DNA from: JBJHDF01 sp050486405
GTDB taxonomy: Bacteria > Pseudomonadota > Gammaproteobacteria > Pseudomonadales > Cellvibrionaceae
Direction: 5' to 3'
Assembly (NCBI GenBank): GCA_050486405.1
Contig: JBJHDF010000012.1
Location: 48,035-112,034 of the forward strand
DNA: 64,000 nt
Shown: positions 1 through 9,303 of the stretch, piece by piece
How the letters are laid out: each line of letters begins with the position of its first letter
How positions within the stretch are numbered: position 1 is the stretch's first letter
The notes under the pieces: generated by a model
The model's database searches: none
What the model was told of the DNA's origin: nothing
What the model saw: the letters and a program-made list of their open reading frames with translations, nothing else
Program-made: the position numbers and the translations under genes

Positions 1-54
1 CACACTGTGGAACTGGTAACTTAACTATTTACTCTTCAGCAAGCGAGCATTACT

Positions 55-1047
55 GTGACCGAACGCAAACCTACGCAAAAGTATCTGTCCGAGCCCCTGG
101 TAACTCATATCTACACCGCAGACCCCTCTGCCCATGTATTCAACGGCAGGCTCTATATCTACCCTTCCCACGATATCGAGTGCGGTGTACCCATGCGGGA
201 TGACGGCGATCACTTTCGCATGGAGGACTATCACGTATTTTCCATGGCGTCGCCCGGCGCAGAGGTAGTCGATCATGGCGTGGCCCTGCACGTGGACGAT
301 GTGCCCTGGGCCGCACGCCAGATGTGGGCGCCGGACGCCGCCTGCAAGAACGGCAAGTACTATTTTTATTTTCCCGCCAAGGATGCTCAGGGTGTCTTCT
401 ATATCGGTGCGGCGGTTAGCGATTCCCCCGCCGGACCTTTTACGCCCGAACCGACCGCTATTGCCGGCAGCTTCAGCATAGACCCGGCGGTGTATGACAA
501 CGGCGACGCCCACTACATGTTCTTCGGTGGCATTTGGGGTGGCCAGTTGCAGCGCTGGAGCAAAGGCCACTATTCAGCGCAGGACGACTACCCCGCCGAT
601 GACGAACCGGCTCTGACACCCAAGATGGCCAAACTGGCGGACAACATGGTGGAATTCGCGGAGACGCCCCGGGATGTCATTATTCTGGATGAGGACAGCA
701 AGCCGCTGCTGGCTGGCGACAATCACAGGCGTTATTTTGAAGGCCCCTGGGTGCACAAGTACCAAGGCCTTTATTATCTGTCCTACTCAACCGGCGACAC
801 GCACAAAATTGTCTATGCCACCAGCGACAATCTGTACGGCCCCTACACCTATCGCGGCGTTGTCCTTGAGCCGGTGCTAGGCTGGACCAACCACCATTCC
901 ATCACCGAGTTCGATGGCAAGTGGTATCTGTTTTACCACGACAGCTCACTGTCCGGCGGGCAAACTCATCTGCGCTGTATGAAAATGACGGAGTTGGTGC
1001 ACAACCCGGACGGCAGTATCGAAACCATCAACGCCTTTGTCGAGTAA
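55..1047 (+). CDS. Glycoside hydrolase family 43 (arabinofuranosidase/xylosidase-like)
   Basis: A 330-aa five-bladed beta-propeller glycosidase, expected to cleave arabinose or xylose from hemicellulose oligosaccharides by inversion. The GH43 acidic triad is readable: catalytic-base Asp in TADPSAHVF near the N-terminus, pKa-modulating Asp in FSIDPAVYD, and general-acid Glu in RYFEGPWVHK. WAPDAACKNGKYYFYF is a typical blade motif. No signal peptide is visible, so it probably acts in the cytoplasm on imported oligosaccharides. The GTG start follows an in-frame stop at 22-24 and lacks a clear ribosome binding site. The 3' end overlaps the convergent halogenase-like gene by 20 bp. Substrate is not determinable from sequence alone. 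Confidence 0.85.
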   Translation: MTERKPTQKYLSEPLVTHIYTADPSAHVFNGRLYIYPSHDIECGVPMRDDGDHFRMEDYHVFSMASPGAEVVDHGVALHVDDVPWAARQMWAPDAACKNGKYYFYFPAKDAQGVFYIGAAVSDSPAGPFTPEPTAIAGSFSIDPAVYDNGDAHYMFFGGIWGGQLQRWSKGHYSAQDDYPADDEPALTPKMAKLADNMVEFAETPRDVIILDEDSKPLLAGDNHRRYFEGPWVHKYQGLYYLSYSTGDTHKIVYATSDNLYGPYTYRGVVLEPVLGWTNHHSITEFDGKWYLFYHDSSLSGGQTHLRCMKMTELVHNPDGSIETINAFVE

Positions 1048-2509
1048 CCCTGCTCAGCATTTCCGCGTGAGTAGGCAGACTGGCAGCAGTATGCGCCACC
1101 GCCGCCAGAATACGCTTGTTCAATTGGAGACCTTGTTCCATGGGTTCGCTATTCAGGACCGGGTCGTAGTGTTTCGGCTTTATGCCCATGCCCAGTAGGA
1201 AAGCCGTCCATATCTGAGGCTTGATAACGTCGTGCTCGTAAAACGCAACCCGACCGCGGTAGCGGAAGAGTTCCAGACTGTGCGCCAATGATTCCGGCAG
1301 TTCCTCGGACTTTGCCCGACGCCAGAAGGCATTGGCCGGCGTTGCCGCCAGGTGATAGTGCGCGATATGAAAATCCCGGATGCGCTCCAACTCCCCCAGG
1401 GTAATGCGGTTGTACAGGGACGCGTTGGGCGCCATTGGCCCGCCAAACGGCAGCAGGTCCAGCAGGCGGATGGCGGCGGCCTGGGCCAGTTGCAAATGGG
1501 ATATCGCCATAGGCAGCGGTGAGCCGGCGGCGGCTCCGACAGCCACACAGTTCCCCGTCCAGGGCGCGCTCCGGTAACCGGGAGTGATTACCTGCGGCTC
1601 GGCACCGTTCCGCAGCGGATCGGCAGACTCGCCGTCCGTCACATGCTCGCTGTGATACAGCCGGGTACAAGCCAGGCTGCCGCGCAAGGGCACCTGATGT
1701 AACCAGCCGGCACCCTCTGGGGCCAAGGTATCCATGGGCGCGGGTGGTTGATCACTCGGAATCTTCCAGGTCAACAGCCGATCACAGGGCAACCAGCGCT
1801 GCCAACTGTGGAATTTCACTTGCAGGGCGTCCTGAATCAAGCGGGCGCGACTGCCGGTGGCATCCACCCATAGGTCGGCCTCCAGTTGCCGGCCATCAGT
1901 CAGAACCACTGCGCTGATAAATCCACTGGCGGAGTCCAGCACCACATCCCGAATATCGCCTGCCAGCGCACTGACGCCGAGCGCCGACGCAAGACCTTGC
2001 ACAACCCCCGCATAACCCTCGCCGTCCAGATTCAAACCATAGGCCAGGGTTGAAAGAATCGAAGCCGGGTCCGGCACCGGCCTGGCAAAACGGCTGTGGC
2101 GGGCGGCCGTCGCCGCCAGGGAAAAGGCATCATAGGGCGCCTGTTCCGCGTCCGCCAACCAGGCTCGGGCCAGACGCTGCTCAAAGCCACCAAAGGGCGA
2201 CGGCTTGCCAACCTCCCCGAAGGGCACGACGAAATCACCACCATCGCCGTGCCGATAGCGGGTCCCCAGCTTGAAGCCGGCACTGCTGCCGGACATCATG
2301 TGAGACTCATGCACACCGAGGATATTGAGCAGCGGGACAATATTCGGCGACGAAGACTCAGCCGCCTCCATGGTATCGACCTGTGGGGTTTCAATAACCT
2401 GGATAGCGATCGGTTGCTGTTTCAGACCCCGGGCCAGAATTGCCGCCAGAGTCCAGCCCACGCCACCGCCGCCGACAATCGCGATGCGCTTGATAGTGCG
2501 CTGCGTCAT
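1028..2509 (-). CDS. Tryptophan-halogenase-like flavoprotein, divergent paralogue
   Basis: A 493-aa protein with the family's N-terminal FAD-binding GGGGVGW loop and the general shape of flavin-dependent tryptophan halogenases. It is the most divergent of three tandem paralogues. Where the other two have WxWxIP it has GWLHQVPL, and the EPLES segment that carries the catalytic Glu of characterised halogenases is replaced by SPLPMAIS. A Lys at the position of the halogenase catalytic Lys remains (AGFKLG). It may therefore not halogenate. Its ATG overlaps the stop of the upstream paralogue (ATGA), so it is the last gene of the three-gene operon. Call as family member is firm; activity is doubtful. 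Confidence 0.8.
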   Translation of the reverse strand: MTQRTIKRIAIVGGGGVGWTLAAILARGLKQQPIAIQVIETPQVDTMEAAESSSPNIVPLLNILGVHESHMMSGSSAGFKLGTRYRHGDGGDFVVPFGEVGKPSPFGGFEQRLARAWLADAEQAPYDAFSLAATAARHSRFARPVPDPASILSTLAYGLNLDGEGYAGVVQGLASALGVSALAGDIRDVVLDSASGFISAVVLTDGRQLEADLWVDATGSRARLIQDALQVKFHSWQRWLPCDRLLTWKIPSDQPPAPMDTLAPEGAGWLHQVPLRGSLACTRLYHSEHVTDGESADPLRNGAEPQVITPGYRSAPWTGNCVAVGAAAGSPLPMAISHLQLAQAAAIRLLDLLPFGGPMAPNASLYNRITLGELERIRDFHIAHYHLAATPANAFWRRAKSEELPESLAHSLELFRYRGRVAFYEHDVIKPQIWTAFLLGMGIKPKHYDPVLNSEPMEQGLQLNKRILAAVAHTAASLPTHAEMLSRVTRQRR

Positions 2510-4062
2510 GGACTCCGGGCTCCATACAAACTCAGCCCGGCGGCGGGGTAACGCCGGGGCGAACTGCCAATGGCCGCCAGCGCCTGCTGGTGTTCCTCCA
2601 TACCGGCCACAACGCGGGCCACGGTGTCCCGGTGGGCGTACAGGTATTTTCTGAGTTCAGCTACCGTCGAGAAGGCGTCTATACGCCGGTCATAGACTCT
2701 CGGCACAATGCCCTGCCCAGTCAGCACCGCCAGCCAACTGGGCGTTTTGAACAGGCCCTTTTCGTACACGGATATCTGCGCCGACTCACGAAACAGTTCA
2801 ATCCTGTCCCGCAGGCTGTCCGGAATGCTCATGGTGCGGCAGTAGCGCCAGAAGCCGCTATCGTCACGCTCGGTGGCCTTGTAATGCAAAATGATAAAAT
2901 CCCGCACGCGCTCATACTCAGTTTGCAGTTGCCGGTTAAACTCCCGGGTATTGACCGGCGCAAAGGACTTGTCGGGGAAAAACTCCAGTAATTTGAGAAT
3001 ACCTTGCTGAATCAGGTAGATACTGGTGGACTCCAACGGCTCCAGAAAGCCGCTGGACAAGCCGATAGCCACGCAGTTTTTGTTCCAGCTTTTTTTGCGC
3101 CTGCCCGCCACAAAGCGCAGGAAATTCGGTTCTGCAAGAGCCTTACCCGGCAGATTTTGCATAAGAGTTTGCGCCGCTTCGGAATCACTCATGCTGTCAC
3201 TGGCGTAAACCAGGCCATTGCCGGTTCGGTGCTGCAAAGGGATGGACCACTGCCAGCCCGCTGAGCGGGCCACGGCCCGGGTATAGGGCAAGGGGAGATC
3301 CGGGTTATCGGCAGGCAGGGCAACCGCCCGGTCGCAGGGCAACCAGTGACGCCAATCCTCGTAACCCGTTTGCAGCGCCCGCTCGATCAGCAACCCCCGA
3401 AACCCGGAGCAGTCGATAAACAGATCGCCCGATATCCGGGCTCCATCATCCAGCAACAGCGTTTCAACAAAACCGCTGTCCGGCGACAGTTGCACATCGC
3501 TGATCTTGCCTTCGGTGCGCCTGACGCCCCGCCGACACGCGTATTCACGCAGGAATTGCGCGTAGAGTGACGCGTCCAAGTGAAATGCATAGGCGTACTC
3601 GGACAGCGGATTTTCGGGGTCTTCCACCGGGTAGGCAAACTTTCCCTGTAGCGCCGCCATTGCCGCAACGGCGAATTGTTCCAGGGGCACATCGTCACCC
3701 TGCGCTTTCAGCCGCAACCAGTAGTGATGAAATTCAACGCCGCTGATATCGTGACCGAAAAACCCGAACGGATGAATGTACCGGTCGCCCAGTCTTCCCC
3801 AGTCGGAAAACTGAATGCCCAGCTTGTAGGTGGCCTGAGTCCTTTGGATAAATTCATTTTCATCCACCCCCAGCATGGCGTTGAACTGGCGTATATGGGG
3901 AATGGTCGCCTCGCCAACACCGACCGTGCCAATCTGCTCGGATTCAACCAGCTCAATCGCCATGATTTCCGGTGGGAAAAACCGGCTGAGCGCCGCAGCC
4001 GTCATCCAACCCGCCGTGCCACCGCCGACTATGACTACTTTTTTTATCGCAGCGGTGTTCAT
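2506..4062 (-). CDS. Flavin-dependent tryptophan halogenase family protein
   Basis: A 518-aa FAD-dependent halogenase-family protein. It has GGGTAGWM for FAD binding, GVGEATIP, a Lys in ATYKLGIQF matching the catalytic Lys of PrnA/RebH-type enzymes, WQWSIPLQHR (the WxWxIP signature) and GFLEPLEST with the catalytic Glu. In Cellvibrio, Caulobacter and Xanthomonas relatives such genes sit beside TonB-dependent receptors of carbohydrate loci and their substrates are mostly unknown. I chose the ATG at 4062 because the GGGTAGW motif follows closely and it lies 11 bp after the upstream stop; a longer start at 4098 would overlap the neighbour. No good Shine-Dalgarno is visible, suggesting coupling. 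Confidence 0.88.
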   Translation of the reverse strand: MNTAAIKKVVIVGGGTAGWMTAAALSRFFPPEIMAIELVESEQIGTVGVGEATIPHIRQFNAMLGVDENEFIQRTQATYKLGIQFSDWGRLGDRYIHPFGFFGHDISGVEFHHYWLRLKAQGDDVPLEQFAVAAMAALQGKFAYPVEDPENPLSEYAYAFHLDASLYAQFLREYACRRGVRRTEGKISDVQLSPDSGFVETLLLDDGARISGDLFIDCSGFRGLLIERALQTGYEDWRHWLPCDRAVALPADNPDLPLPYTRAVARSAGWQWSIPLQHRTGNGLVYASDSMSDSEAAQTLMQNLPGKALAEPNFLRFVAGRRKKSWNKNCVAIGLSSGFLEPLESTSIYLIQQGILKLLEFFPDKSFAPVNTREFNRQLQTEYERVRDFIILHYKATERDDSGFWRYCRTMSIPDSLRDRIELFRESAQISVYEKGLFKTPSWLAVLTGQGIVPRVYDRRIDAFSTVAELRKYLYAHRDTVARVVAGMEEHQQALAAIGSSPRRYPAAGLSLYGARSP

Positions 4063-4073
4063 GACGCAGCTAG

Positions 4074-5588
4074 CTAATAGACTTTTTCGGCCGCACAATG
4101 CTCGGCGATAAATTCCTCGTGCCTGGGCATATATTCGACGGACTTTTCGATGACAGACTTGGTGTGCTCGAGTCGATCGGCAATCTCCGCCGGCGACAGC
4201 ACATCGACAATCGGATGATAGCCTTTTGGACGCAAACCCTGTCCATACATGACTTCAAACCAACTCAAATCGTTGAACAGCTCAGTATGCTCTCTGAAAA
4301 TTCGTCCATTACAACGAAACTGATCGATTTTCTGTTGCAGCGCAATGGGAATATCCATGGTCCGACAGTAATTCCAGAACGGTGAATCGTCCCGTTGCGT
4401 AACGTGATAGTGACAGATCAGAAAATCCCTGATGCGATCAAACTCGAAATGAGCCTGGCGATTGTAGTCTTCAATATCCTGCTCGTCGAAATTCCTGTTG
4501 GGAAAAAAAGTCATCAACCTCGCCAGTCCAGATTGCACCAGATGAATACTGGTGGACTCCAGCGGCTCCATAAAACCACTGGCAAGACCCAGTGCAACGC
4601 AGTTCTTGTTCCAGAACTTTTTCCGCTTGCCCGTGACAAAGCGCAGGGTTTTTGGCTCTGCCAGGGGCTGACCATCGAGGTTTTTCAGCAGTATATCGGT
4701 CGCTTCGTCCTCACTCATAAACTTGCTGGAAAACACATGGCCATTGCCGATGCGATGCTGCAAGGGAATGCGCCACTGCCAGCCCGCCGCATGGGCAGTT
4801 GATCGGGTGTAGGGCGTGGGTGGCCCAGCGCTTTCGCAAGGCACGGCAATAGCCCGGTCGCAGGGCAGCCAGTGCGTCCAGTCCTCGTAGCCCGTTTTCA
4901 GGGCCTGTTCTATCAGCAGGCCGCGAAATCCTGAGCAGTCGATAAACAACTCACCGGCCACGCGTTCACCGCTTGCCAGCACTACCGCCTCAATAAAGCC
5001 GTTATCGGGGTTCAACTGGGTTTCAACCACTTTACCTTCGGTGCGCGTCACGCCCTTTTTGGTGGCATATTCTCTGAGAAATTTCGCGTAGAGTGCCGCG
5101 TCGAAATGAAAGGCGTAGGCAATGTTGGACAGCGGCGAATTCCCGGCTGGAATGGAGCGCATGAATTTGTTCTGGTAGGCTGCCATGGCGGTCAGGGTGT
5201 AAGCGGTGATATCTTCCGCCTCGCCCAGTTGCCGCATTTTCAGCCAAAAGTGGTAGAACTGAACAGCCTCCATATCCCGGCCAACATCGCCAAAAGCATG
5301 GATGTAGGAATCACCGATTTGCCCCCAGTTGCGAAACTCGATGCCCATTTTGAATGTGCCTTGAGTTTTGCGCACAAACTCGTCTTCATCGAGATCCAAC
5401 AAGCGGTTAAACAGTTGTATCTGCGGAATGGTGGCCTCGCCAACACCCACGGTGGGAATATCCTCCGATTCGATCAGGCGAATGTCGCAATAGTTGTTTC
5501 TGAGGATTTTTGCACAGGCGGCGGCGGCCATCCAGCCAGCTGTACCACCGCCCACTATGACGATTTTTTGAATGCGATTATCAGACAT
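4074..5588 (-). CDS. Flavin-dependent tryptophan halogenase family protein
   Basis: A 504-aa paralogue of the downstream gene, first of the three-gene halogenase-like operon. It shows GGGTAGWM, GVGEATIP, GTFKMGIEF with the catalytic-type Lys, WQWRIPLQHR and GFMEPLEST with the catalytic-type Glu, so both halogenase signatures are intact. The ATG at 5588 (protein begins MSDNRIQKI) is chosen; the reading frame is open to 5663 but that extension would run into the terminator hairpin at 5648-5684. It is separated from the TonB-dependent receptor by that terminator. A free aromatic substrate, a glycoconjugate or a peptide are all possible; nothing in the sequence decides. Confidence 0.88.
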   Translation of the reverse strand: MSDNRIQKIVIVGGGTAGWMAAAACAKILRNNYCDIRLIESEDIPTVGVGEATIPQIQLFNRLLDLDEDEFVRKTQGTFKMGIEFRNWGQIGDSYIHAFGDVGRDMEAVQFYHFWLKMRQLGEAEDITAYTLTAMAAYQNKFMRSIPAGNSPLSNIAYAFHFDAALYAKFLREYATKKGVTRTEGKVVETQLNPDNGFIEAVVLASGERVAGELFIDCSGFRGLLIEQALKTGYEDWTHWLPCDRAIAVPCESAGPPTPYTRSTAHAAGWQWRIPLQHRIGNGHVFSSKFMSEDEATDILLKNLDGQPLAEPKTLRFVTGKRKKFWNKNCVALGLASGFMEPLESTSIHLVQSGLARLMTFFPNRNFDEQDIEDYNRQAHFEFDRIRDFLICHYHVTQRDDSPFWNYCRTMDIPIALQQKIDQFRCNGRIFREHTELFNDLSWFEVMYGQGLRPKGYHPIVDVLSPAEIADRLEHTKSVIEKSVEYMPRHEEFIAEHCAAEKVY

Positions 5589-5647
5589 TGAGGAAGACAG
5601 ACTCTTGACAGGGGATTGAACCATCTTAACACAAGGTTCAGGGCGAC

Positions 5648-5684
5648 AAAAAAAGCGCGCCACCTCGCGGTGACGCGCTTTTTA
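5648..5684 (-). terminator. Intrinsic terminator between receptor and halogenase genes
   Basis: Perfect 10-bp arms AAAAAGCGCG (5650-5659) and CGCGCTTTTT (5674-5683) enclose an inner CACC/GGTG stem and a TCGC loop. Read on the minus strand the GC stem is followed by a run of seven T. It would end most receptor transcripts before the halogenase operon, or set their ratio. Confidence 0.8.
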
Positions 5685-5703
5685 TACAGCTGCGTTGCAA
5701 CGC

Positions 5704-8700
5704 CTAGAAGCTGGCCCGCAGCACCAGTGCCACCCGACGGTCCTGAGTAAACCAGGAGCGGCCGGCCCGAGTACCCTGGCCATCCAGTTCCATGATCGTC
5801 TTGACCTGGGTGTTGAGCAGGTTGTTGGCCTGCAAACCGACCCTGATGTTGTCGTTGACATCATAGAACAGCGAACCATCCAGGAAACCGGCGGCATCGT
5901 TCCAGATGGGGTACTTACTGATCACATCCCGGGTGGTCAGCAGGTAGCGGGAACGCCAGTTATAGGCCAACCGGAAGGACCAGTCTTCCTTCTCATACAT
6001 ACCAACGATGTTGAAGGTATGTCTTGACTGGCCTTGCAGGGGCACCTGGTCAAAGGTTACCCGGGCACCGGTATCCACGGACTCCCCCTCAAAATCAATG
6101 GAGTCGTCACCGGCGTTGGGTACGCCCTTGGAGTCCACCCAGGTATAGTTGGCCTGGAAGCCCAGACCGTCCCAGGGTGCTGGCAGGAAGTCGTAGAATT
6201 GCTGATAGGCAATCTCGAAACCGCGCAGCGAACCGTCGCCACCGTTCTCAGTGCCCGTCACCTCCACCGTCCGGGTCTCGCCGGTTGAGGGGTTGGTGAT
6301 CTCCCGCGGGAAGGCGCCGTGGATAAAGAAGTTGCTCAAATCCTTGTAGAACACGGTACCGGTCAAGGAGCCCACGGGCGCGAAATACCACTCCAGCGAC
6401 AACTCGGCCTGGTCAGACTCCATGGGTTGCAGGAAGGGGTTGCCCGAGCTGCCATCCCAAAGACTGATGGAGGCGGACTGCAAGCCGCGCGCCACGGTAT
6501 CGTCGTCCGGATCGAAATCGGGGTCTTCGGTTTCAATCTCGGGGAAGTTGCGGTTGATCCTCGCACCCAGGTTGGCCTGGTTTCTGACCAGTTCCATATC
6601 CGGATAGGCGATGGCCCTGGCAACACCCACCCGCGCCTGCAGATCATCGGTCAGATGGATTCGCACGTTCAGGCTGGGCAGTATGGCATCGTAGCTGTCG
6701 CTGTGATCCAGGAACTCCGCAAAATTGTTGCCGAACCGGCGATCGCCCACCGGGAGATAGTTGATGGCGTCGGAAGCCCAGAGGTTATCCTGGACGAAGT
6801 CCCGCCAGGTTTCGTAGGTGCCATCTTCGATCATGGGTTCCGCGTACGCAAAGACGGCGTCGAAGTTCAACACCTCCGGCAGGTCCAGACCACTCGGCAC
6901 CGGGTTATCCGGCAGCAGGTCCGGGAACTGGATGGAGCCGATAGCCCGGCGATCCAGCTTCACGTAGCGCAGACCGGCATTACCGTCAAAGCGGAAGCCA
7001 CCGACCTCGGAACCGAAGTCAACCCGCACATAGATGGCCTGGTTTTTCTCCGTGGTGTCGTAGACATCCGACGGCAGGAAGAAGGTGCCGGGAATCACGC
7101 CATCGCGCTCCCATACCGGCTCCCAGCTTTGACCGGGCGCCACCAGCAGTTCCCGAGCGCCGCTGGCCACTTCCCGCACCATTTCGTCGGTGGGGTGCAG
7201 CATACCGCCGCCGGGAACATCAAGCACGCCGCCGCGGTGAAGATTGGACCAGTCCACAAACTCGAAGGGCTGATGGGCAACCACATCCCGATCCGCCCAG
7301 TGAATATCCTGTTGCCATCTCGGCCCCAGGCCGCCCCAGTCCCAGCCGGTGGAACGCACAGTCTGTTCGCGCTCGGCGTAGCGCACACCGGCTTTGATTG
7401 AGCGAATCAGATCCCCTTCGAAGTGGTGAGTGCCGTCAAAGCGCAGGGCGATGGAGTCGCCCTCAGAGCGCTCGTAGTGGTCCATGGCCGACTGCCAGTA
7501 GTAATTGGCCGGGGTCTGGAAGTAGTTGGCGTCGCCCATGGGGTCGTCGGAGAAGCCGGGGAAGAACGGCGGGTTCGCATCCGGGTCGGCGCCATAGAGC
7601 TCCGGATTCTCGTCGCGCAGGCCATTCCAGGGCTCGATCAGGCGCAGGCTGGGCGTGGAGCCACGAGTGTCGTAGTCCTGAATGGCGTGCACCGCCATCA
7701 TGACGGTGACATCATCGTCGCGGGTGACCGCCTCGATATACTGGATATCGGCGGAGAACTCCCACTGGTCGGTGGGGGTCCAGCGCACGTTTAAGGCGTA
7801 GTCGTCGATGATGGTCCGGGTGTCTTTCCAGCGGGTGTCCGTCTGGTAGATATGGCCCCACTGGGGCACCGGCAGCGGGTTGGACGTCCACTCCCGCGGC
7901 ACTCTGTCCAGGTGGCCGTCGGCGGTGCGCCAGCCATCGGTGTCCACCATCACGCCGGCCTGGAAGATGCCGTCGTCGTCAAACAGAAACTCGGTGCCAG
8001 TCAGAGGACGGGTGCGACGGATATCCTGCTCGGCACCTTCGTCGTAGTAGCCGCCCTGGTACTTCATGGCGTTCTCTGTCCAGGACAGGCGGGCATCGGA
8101 GCGCATGAACTGCAGCGTGGTCAACAATGTCTCGTCCGGGCTCTCCCACTGCAGGGCGCCGGCAAAGCCACGACGCTCGCGGTCGTCGAACTTCATGGAC
8201 ATGTTGGAGCCGTTGGGCATCCAGATCAGGTTGTCACCGCCGTCGACAAAACGCTCGGCGCCGGGGATTACGGCGGCGTCGTAGCGGACATAGGCGTCAC
8301 TCTGAATCATGTGGGACTCGCCCTTCAGCGAGGAGTAGGCCACGTTGAGCAACAGGCCAAATTCACCGGCGTCGGTGCTCCAGCGGTCACTGTAGAGACC
8401 GGAAATGGTGGGTGTCGCCTCGCGGGCCAGGTCACCCCAGGAAACGTCGCCGGAGACGGAGATCAGCCTGCCATCCTGGTCGAAAGGACGACGGGTGCGG
8501 AGGCTGACGGTGCCACCGATACCGCCCTCGATCATATCGGCGGTCTGGCTCTTGTACAGATCGACACCACCCATCAACTCAGGCGGCACATCCTGAAAGT
8601 TCAGGCCGCGACCGGAGTTGGCGGTGAAGGAATCGCGACCGTTGAATTCACTGCGGGTAAAGGTCAGACCGCGGATAACCACACCGCTGCCTTCCACCCC

Positions 8701-9039
8701 AAAATGGTCCGGGTCATCGACACCGGCGAACCACTCAATGGATACACCGGGCAGACGCTGCATGGCCTCCAGCACACTGCGATCCGGCAGAGCACCTATG
8801 TCCGATGCGGTAATGGAGTCCACAAAAGTGTCAGCGTCGCGCTTGATGTCCTGGGCATGCTGCAAACTGGAGCGCATACCGGTTACATAGATTTCCTCTA
8901 CGGGAACTATTTCCTCGTCACCACCCGTCTGTGCCAGCAGCGGCGAGCTGATCGCCATCACGCACATCGCTAGGGTGGATTTTTTGAACAGAACGCTGGG
9001 AGCAACCCCAGCACGTTTAGTTTGCTTGCGGTCTACCAT
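5704..9039 (-). CDS. TonB-dependent outer-membrane receptor (carbohydrate-locus type)
   Basis: A 1111-aa outer-membrane active transporter. It has a signal peptide (cleavage likely after SSPLLA, about residue 36), a TonB-box-like EEIYVTG near residue 50, a plug domain (LPDRSVLEAMQRLPGVSI), a long beta-barrel with many aromatic Asp-rich loops, and a terminal Phe (VLRASF) as expected for barrel assembly. Length fits the large oligosaccharide-type receptors of Cellvibrio, Caulobacter and Xanthomonas. The ATG at 9039 is preferred over the upstream TTG at 9045 because AAGGGG lies 7 bp before it. Neighbouring GH43 and halogenase-like genes suggest uptake of a plant or algal glycan or glycoside; the substrate is inferred only from context. 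Confidence 0.93.
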   Translation of the reverse strand: MVDRKQTKRAGVAPSVLFKKSTLAMCVMAISSPLLAQTGGDEEIVPVEEIYVTGMRSSLQHAQDIKRDADTFVDSITASDIGALPDRSVLEAMQRLPGVSIEWFAGVDDPDHFGVEGSGVVIRGLTFTRSEFNGRDSFTANSGRGLNFQDVPPELMGGVDLYKSQTADMIEGGIGGTVSLRTRRPFDQDGRLISVSGDVSWGDLAREATPTISGLYSDRWSTDAGEFGLLLNVAYSSLKGESHMIQSDAYVRYDAAVIPGAERFVDGGDNLIWMPNGSNMSMKFDDRERRGFAGALQWESPDETLLTTLQFMRSDARLSWTENAMKYQGGYYDEGAEQDIRRTRPLTGTEFLFDDDGIFQAGVMVDTDGWRTADGHLDRVPREWTSNPLPVPQWGHIYQTDTRWKDTRTIIDDYALNVRWTPTDQWEFSADIQYIEAVTRDDDVTVMMAVHAIQDYDTRGSTPSLRLIEPWNGLRDENPELYGADPDANPPFFPGFSDDPMGDANYFQTPANYYWQSAMDHYERSEGDSIALRFDGTHHFEGDLIRSIKAGVRYAEREQTVRSTGWDWGGLGPRWQQDIHWADRDVVAHQPFEFVDWSNLHRGGVLDVPGGGMLHPTDEMVREVASGARELLVAPGQSWEPVWERDGVIPGTFFLPSDVYDTTEKNQAIYVRVDFGSEVGGFRFDGNAGLRYVKLDRRAIGSIQFPDLLPDNPVPSGLDLPEVLNFDAVFAYAEPMIEDGTYETWRDFVQDNLWASDAINYLPVGDRRFGNNFAEFLDHSDSYDAILPSLNVRIHLTDDLQARVGVARAIAYPDMELVRNQANLGARINRNFPEIETEDPDFDPDDDTVARGLQSASISLWDGSSGNPFLQPMESDQAELSLEWYFAPVGSLTGTVFYKDLSNFFIHGAFPREITNPSTGETRTVEVTGTENGGDGSLRGFEIAYQQFYDFLPAPWDGLGFQANYTWVDSKGVPNAGDDSIDFEGESVDTGARVTFDQVPLQGQSRHTFNIVGMYEKEDWSFRLAYNWRSRYLLTTRDVISKYPIWNDAAGFLDGSLFYDVNDNIRVGLQANNLLNTQVKTIMELDGQGTRAGRSWFTQDRRVALVLRASF

Positions 9040-9139
9040 AGCCAACCCCTTAATTTTATTATGAAAATTGAAAGCTCAAGCGAAGCAGTGTCAATTCATT
9101 GGTTCTGCCGTTATTTTCCCCATTCTTACAATGGGCGCA

Positions 9140-9161
9140 GTTAACGCTATCATGCTATAAC
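9140..9161. promoter_or_regulatory. Imperfect dyad overlapping the receptor promoter, possible operator
   Basis: GTTAACGC (9140-9147) and GCTATAAC (9154-9161) are inverted half-sites sharing six of eight positions around TATCAT. The dyad covers the candidate -10. Position and AT-rich arms resemble LacI/GalR-type operators, but the regulator is not in the window and the 6-bp centre is wider than usual for that family. Confidence 0.25.
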
Positions 9162-9180
9162 TCAGCCCGGGGGCTGTCAA
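9152..9180 (-). promoter_or_regulatory. Candidate sigma-70 promoter for the TonB-dependent receptor
   Basis: On the minus strand TTGACA (9175-9180) and TAGCAT (9152-9157) are 17 bp apart, about 115 bp upstream of the receptor ATG. The -35 is a consensus match; the -10 matches in part. The remainder of 9040-9303 holds an inverted repeat GCCCC/GGGGC at 9250-9262 and no gene. Confidence 0.45.
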
Positions 9181-9303
9181 TCAATTTTCTTGTCAGGCTG
9201 ACCATATCCTAAAGGGGTGCTGTTGGCGTCTGTTTTCACCTTCTAGGCCGCCCCTTCGGGGCTCCCGTCGGACAGCATTTTTGACTATTTTTTCATCAAT
9301 CTC

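Noticed and set aside
6319..7401. Long plus-strand open frame of 360 codons opposite the TonB-dependent receptor
   Set aside because: It is antisense to a clear receptor gene, has no recognisable domain and reflects high GC content; the same applies to long frames opposite purA, hflK, hflX, parC and gnd.
9250..9262. purA terminator
   Set aside because: GCCCC/GGGGC forms a short stem but no T run follows on the minus strand.
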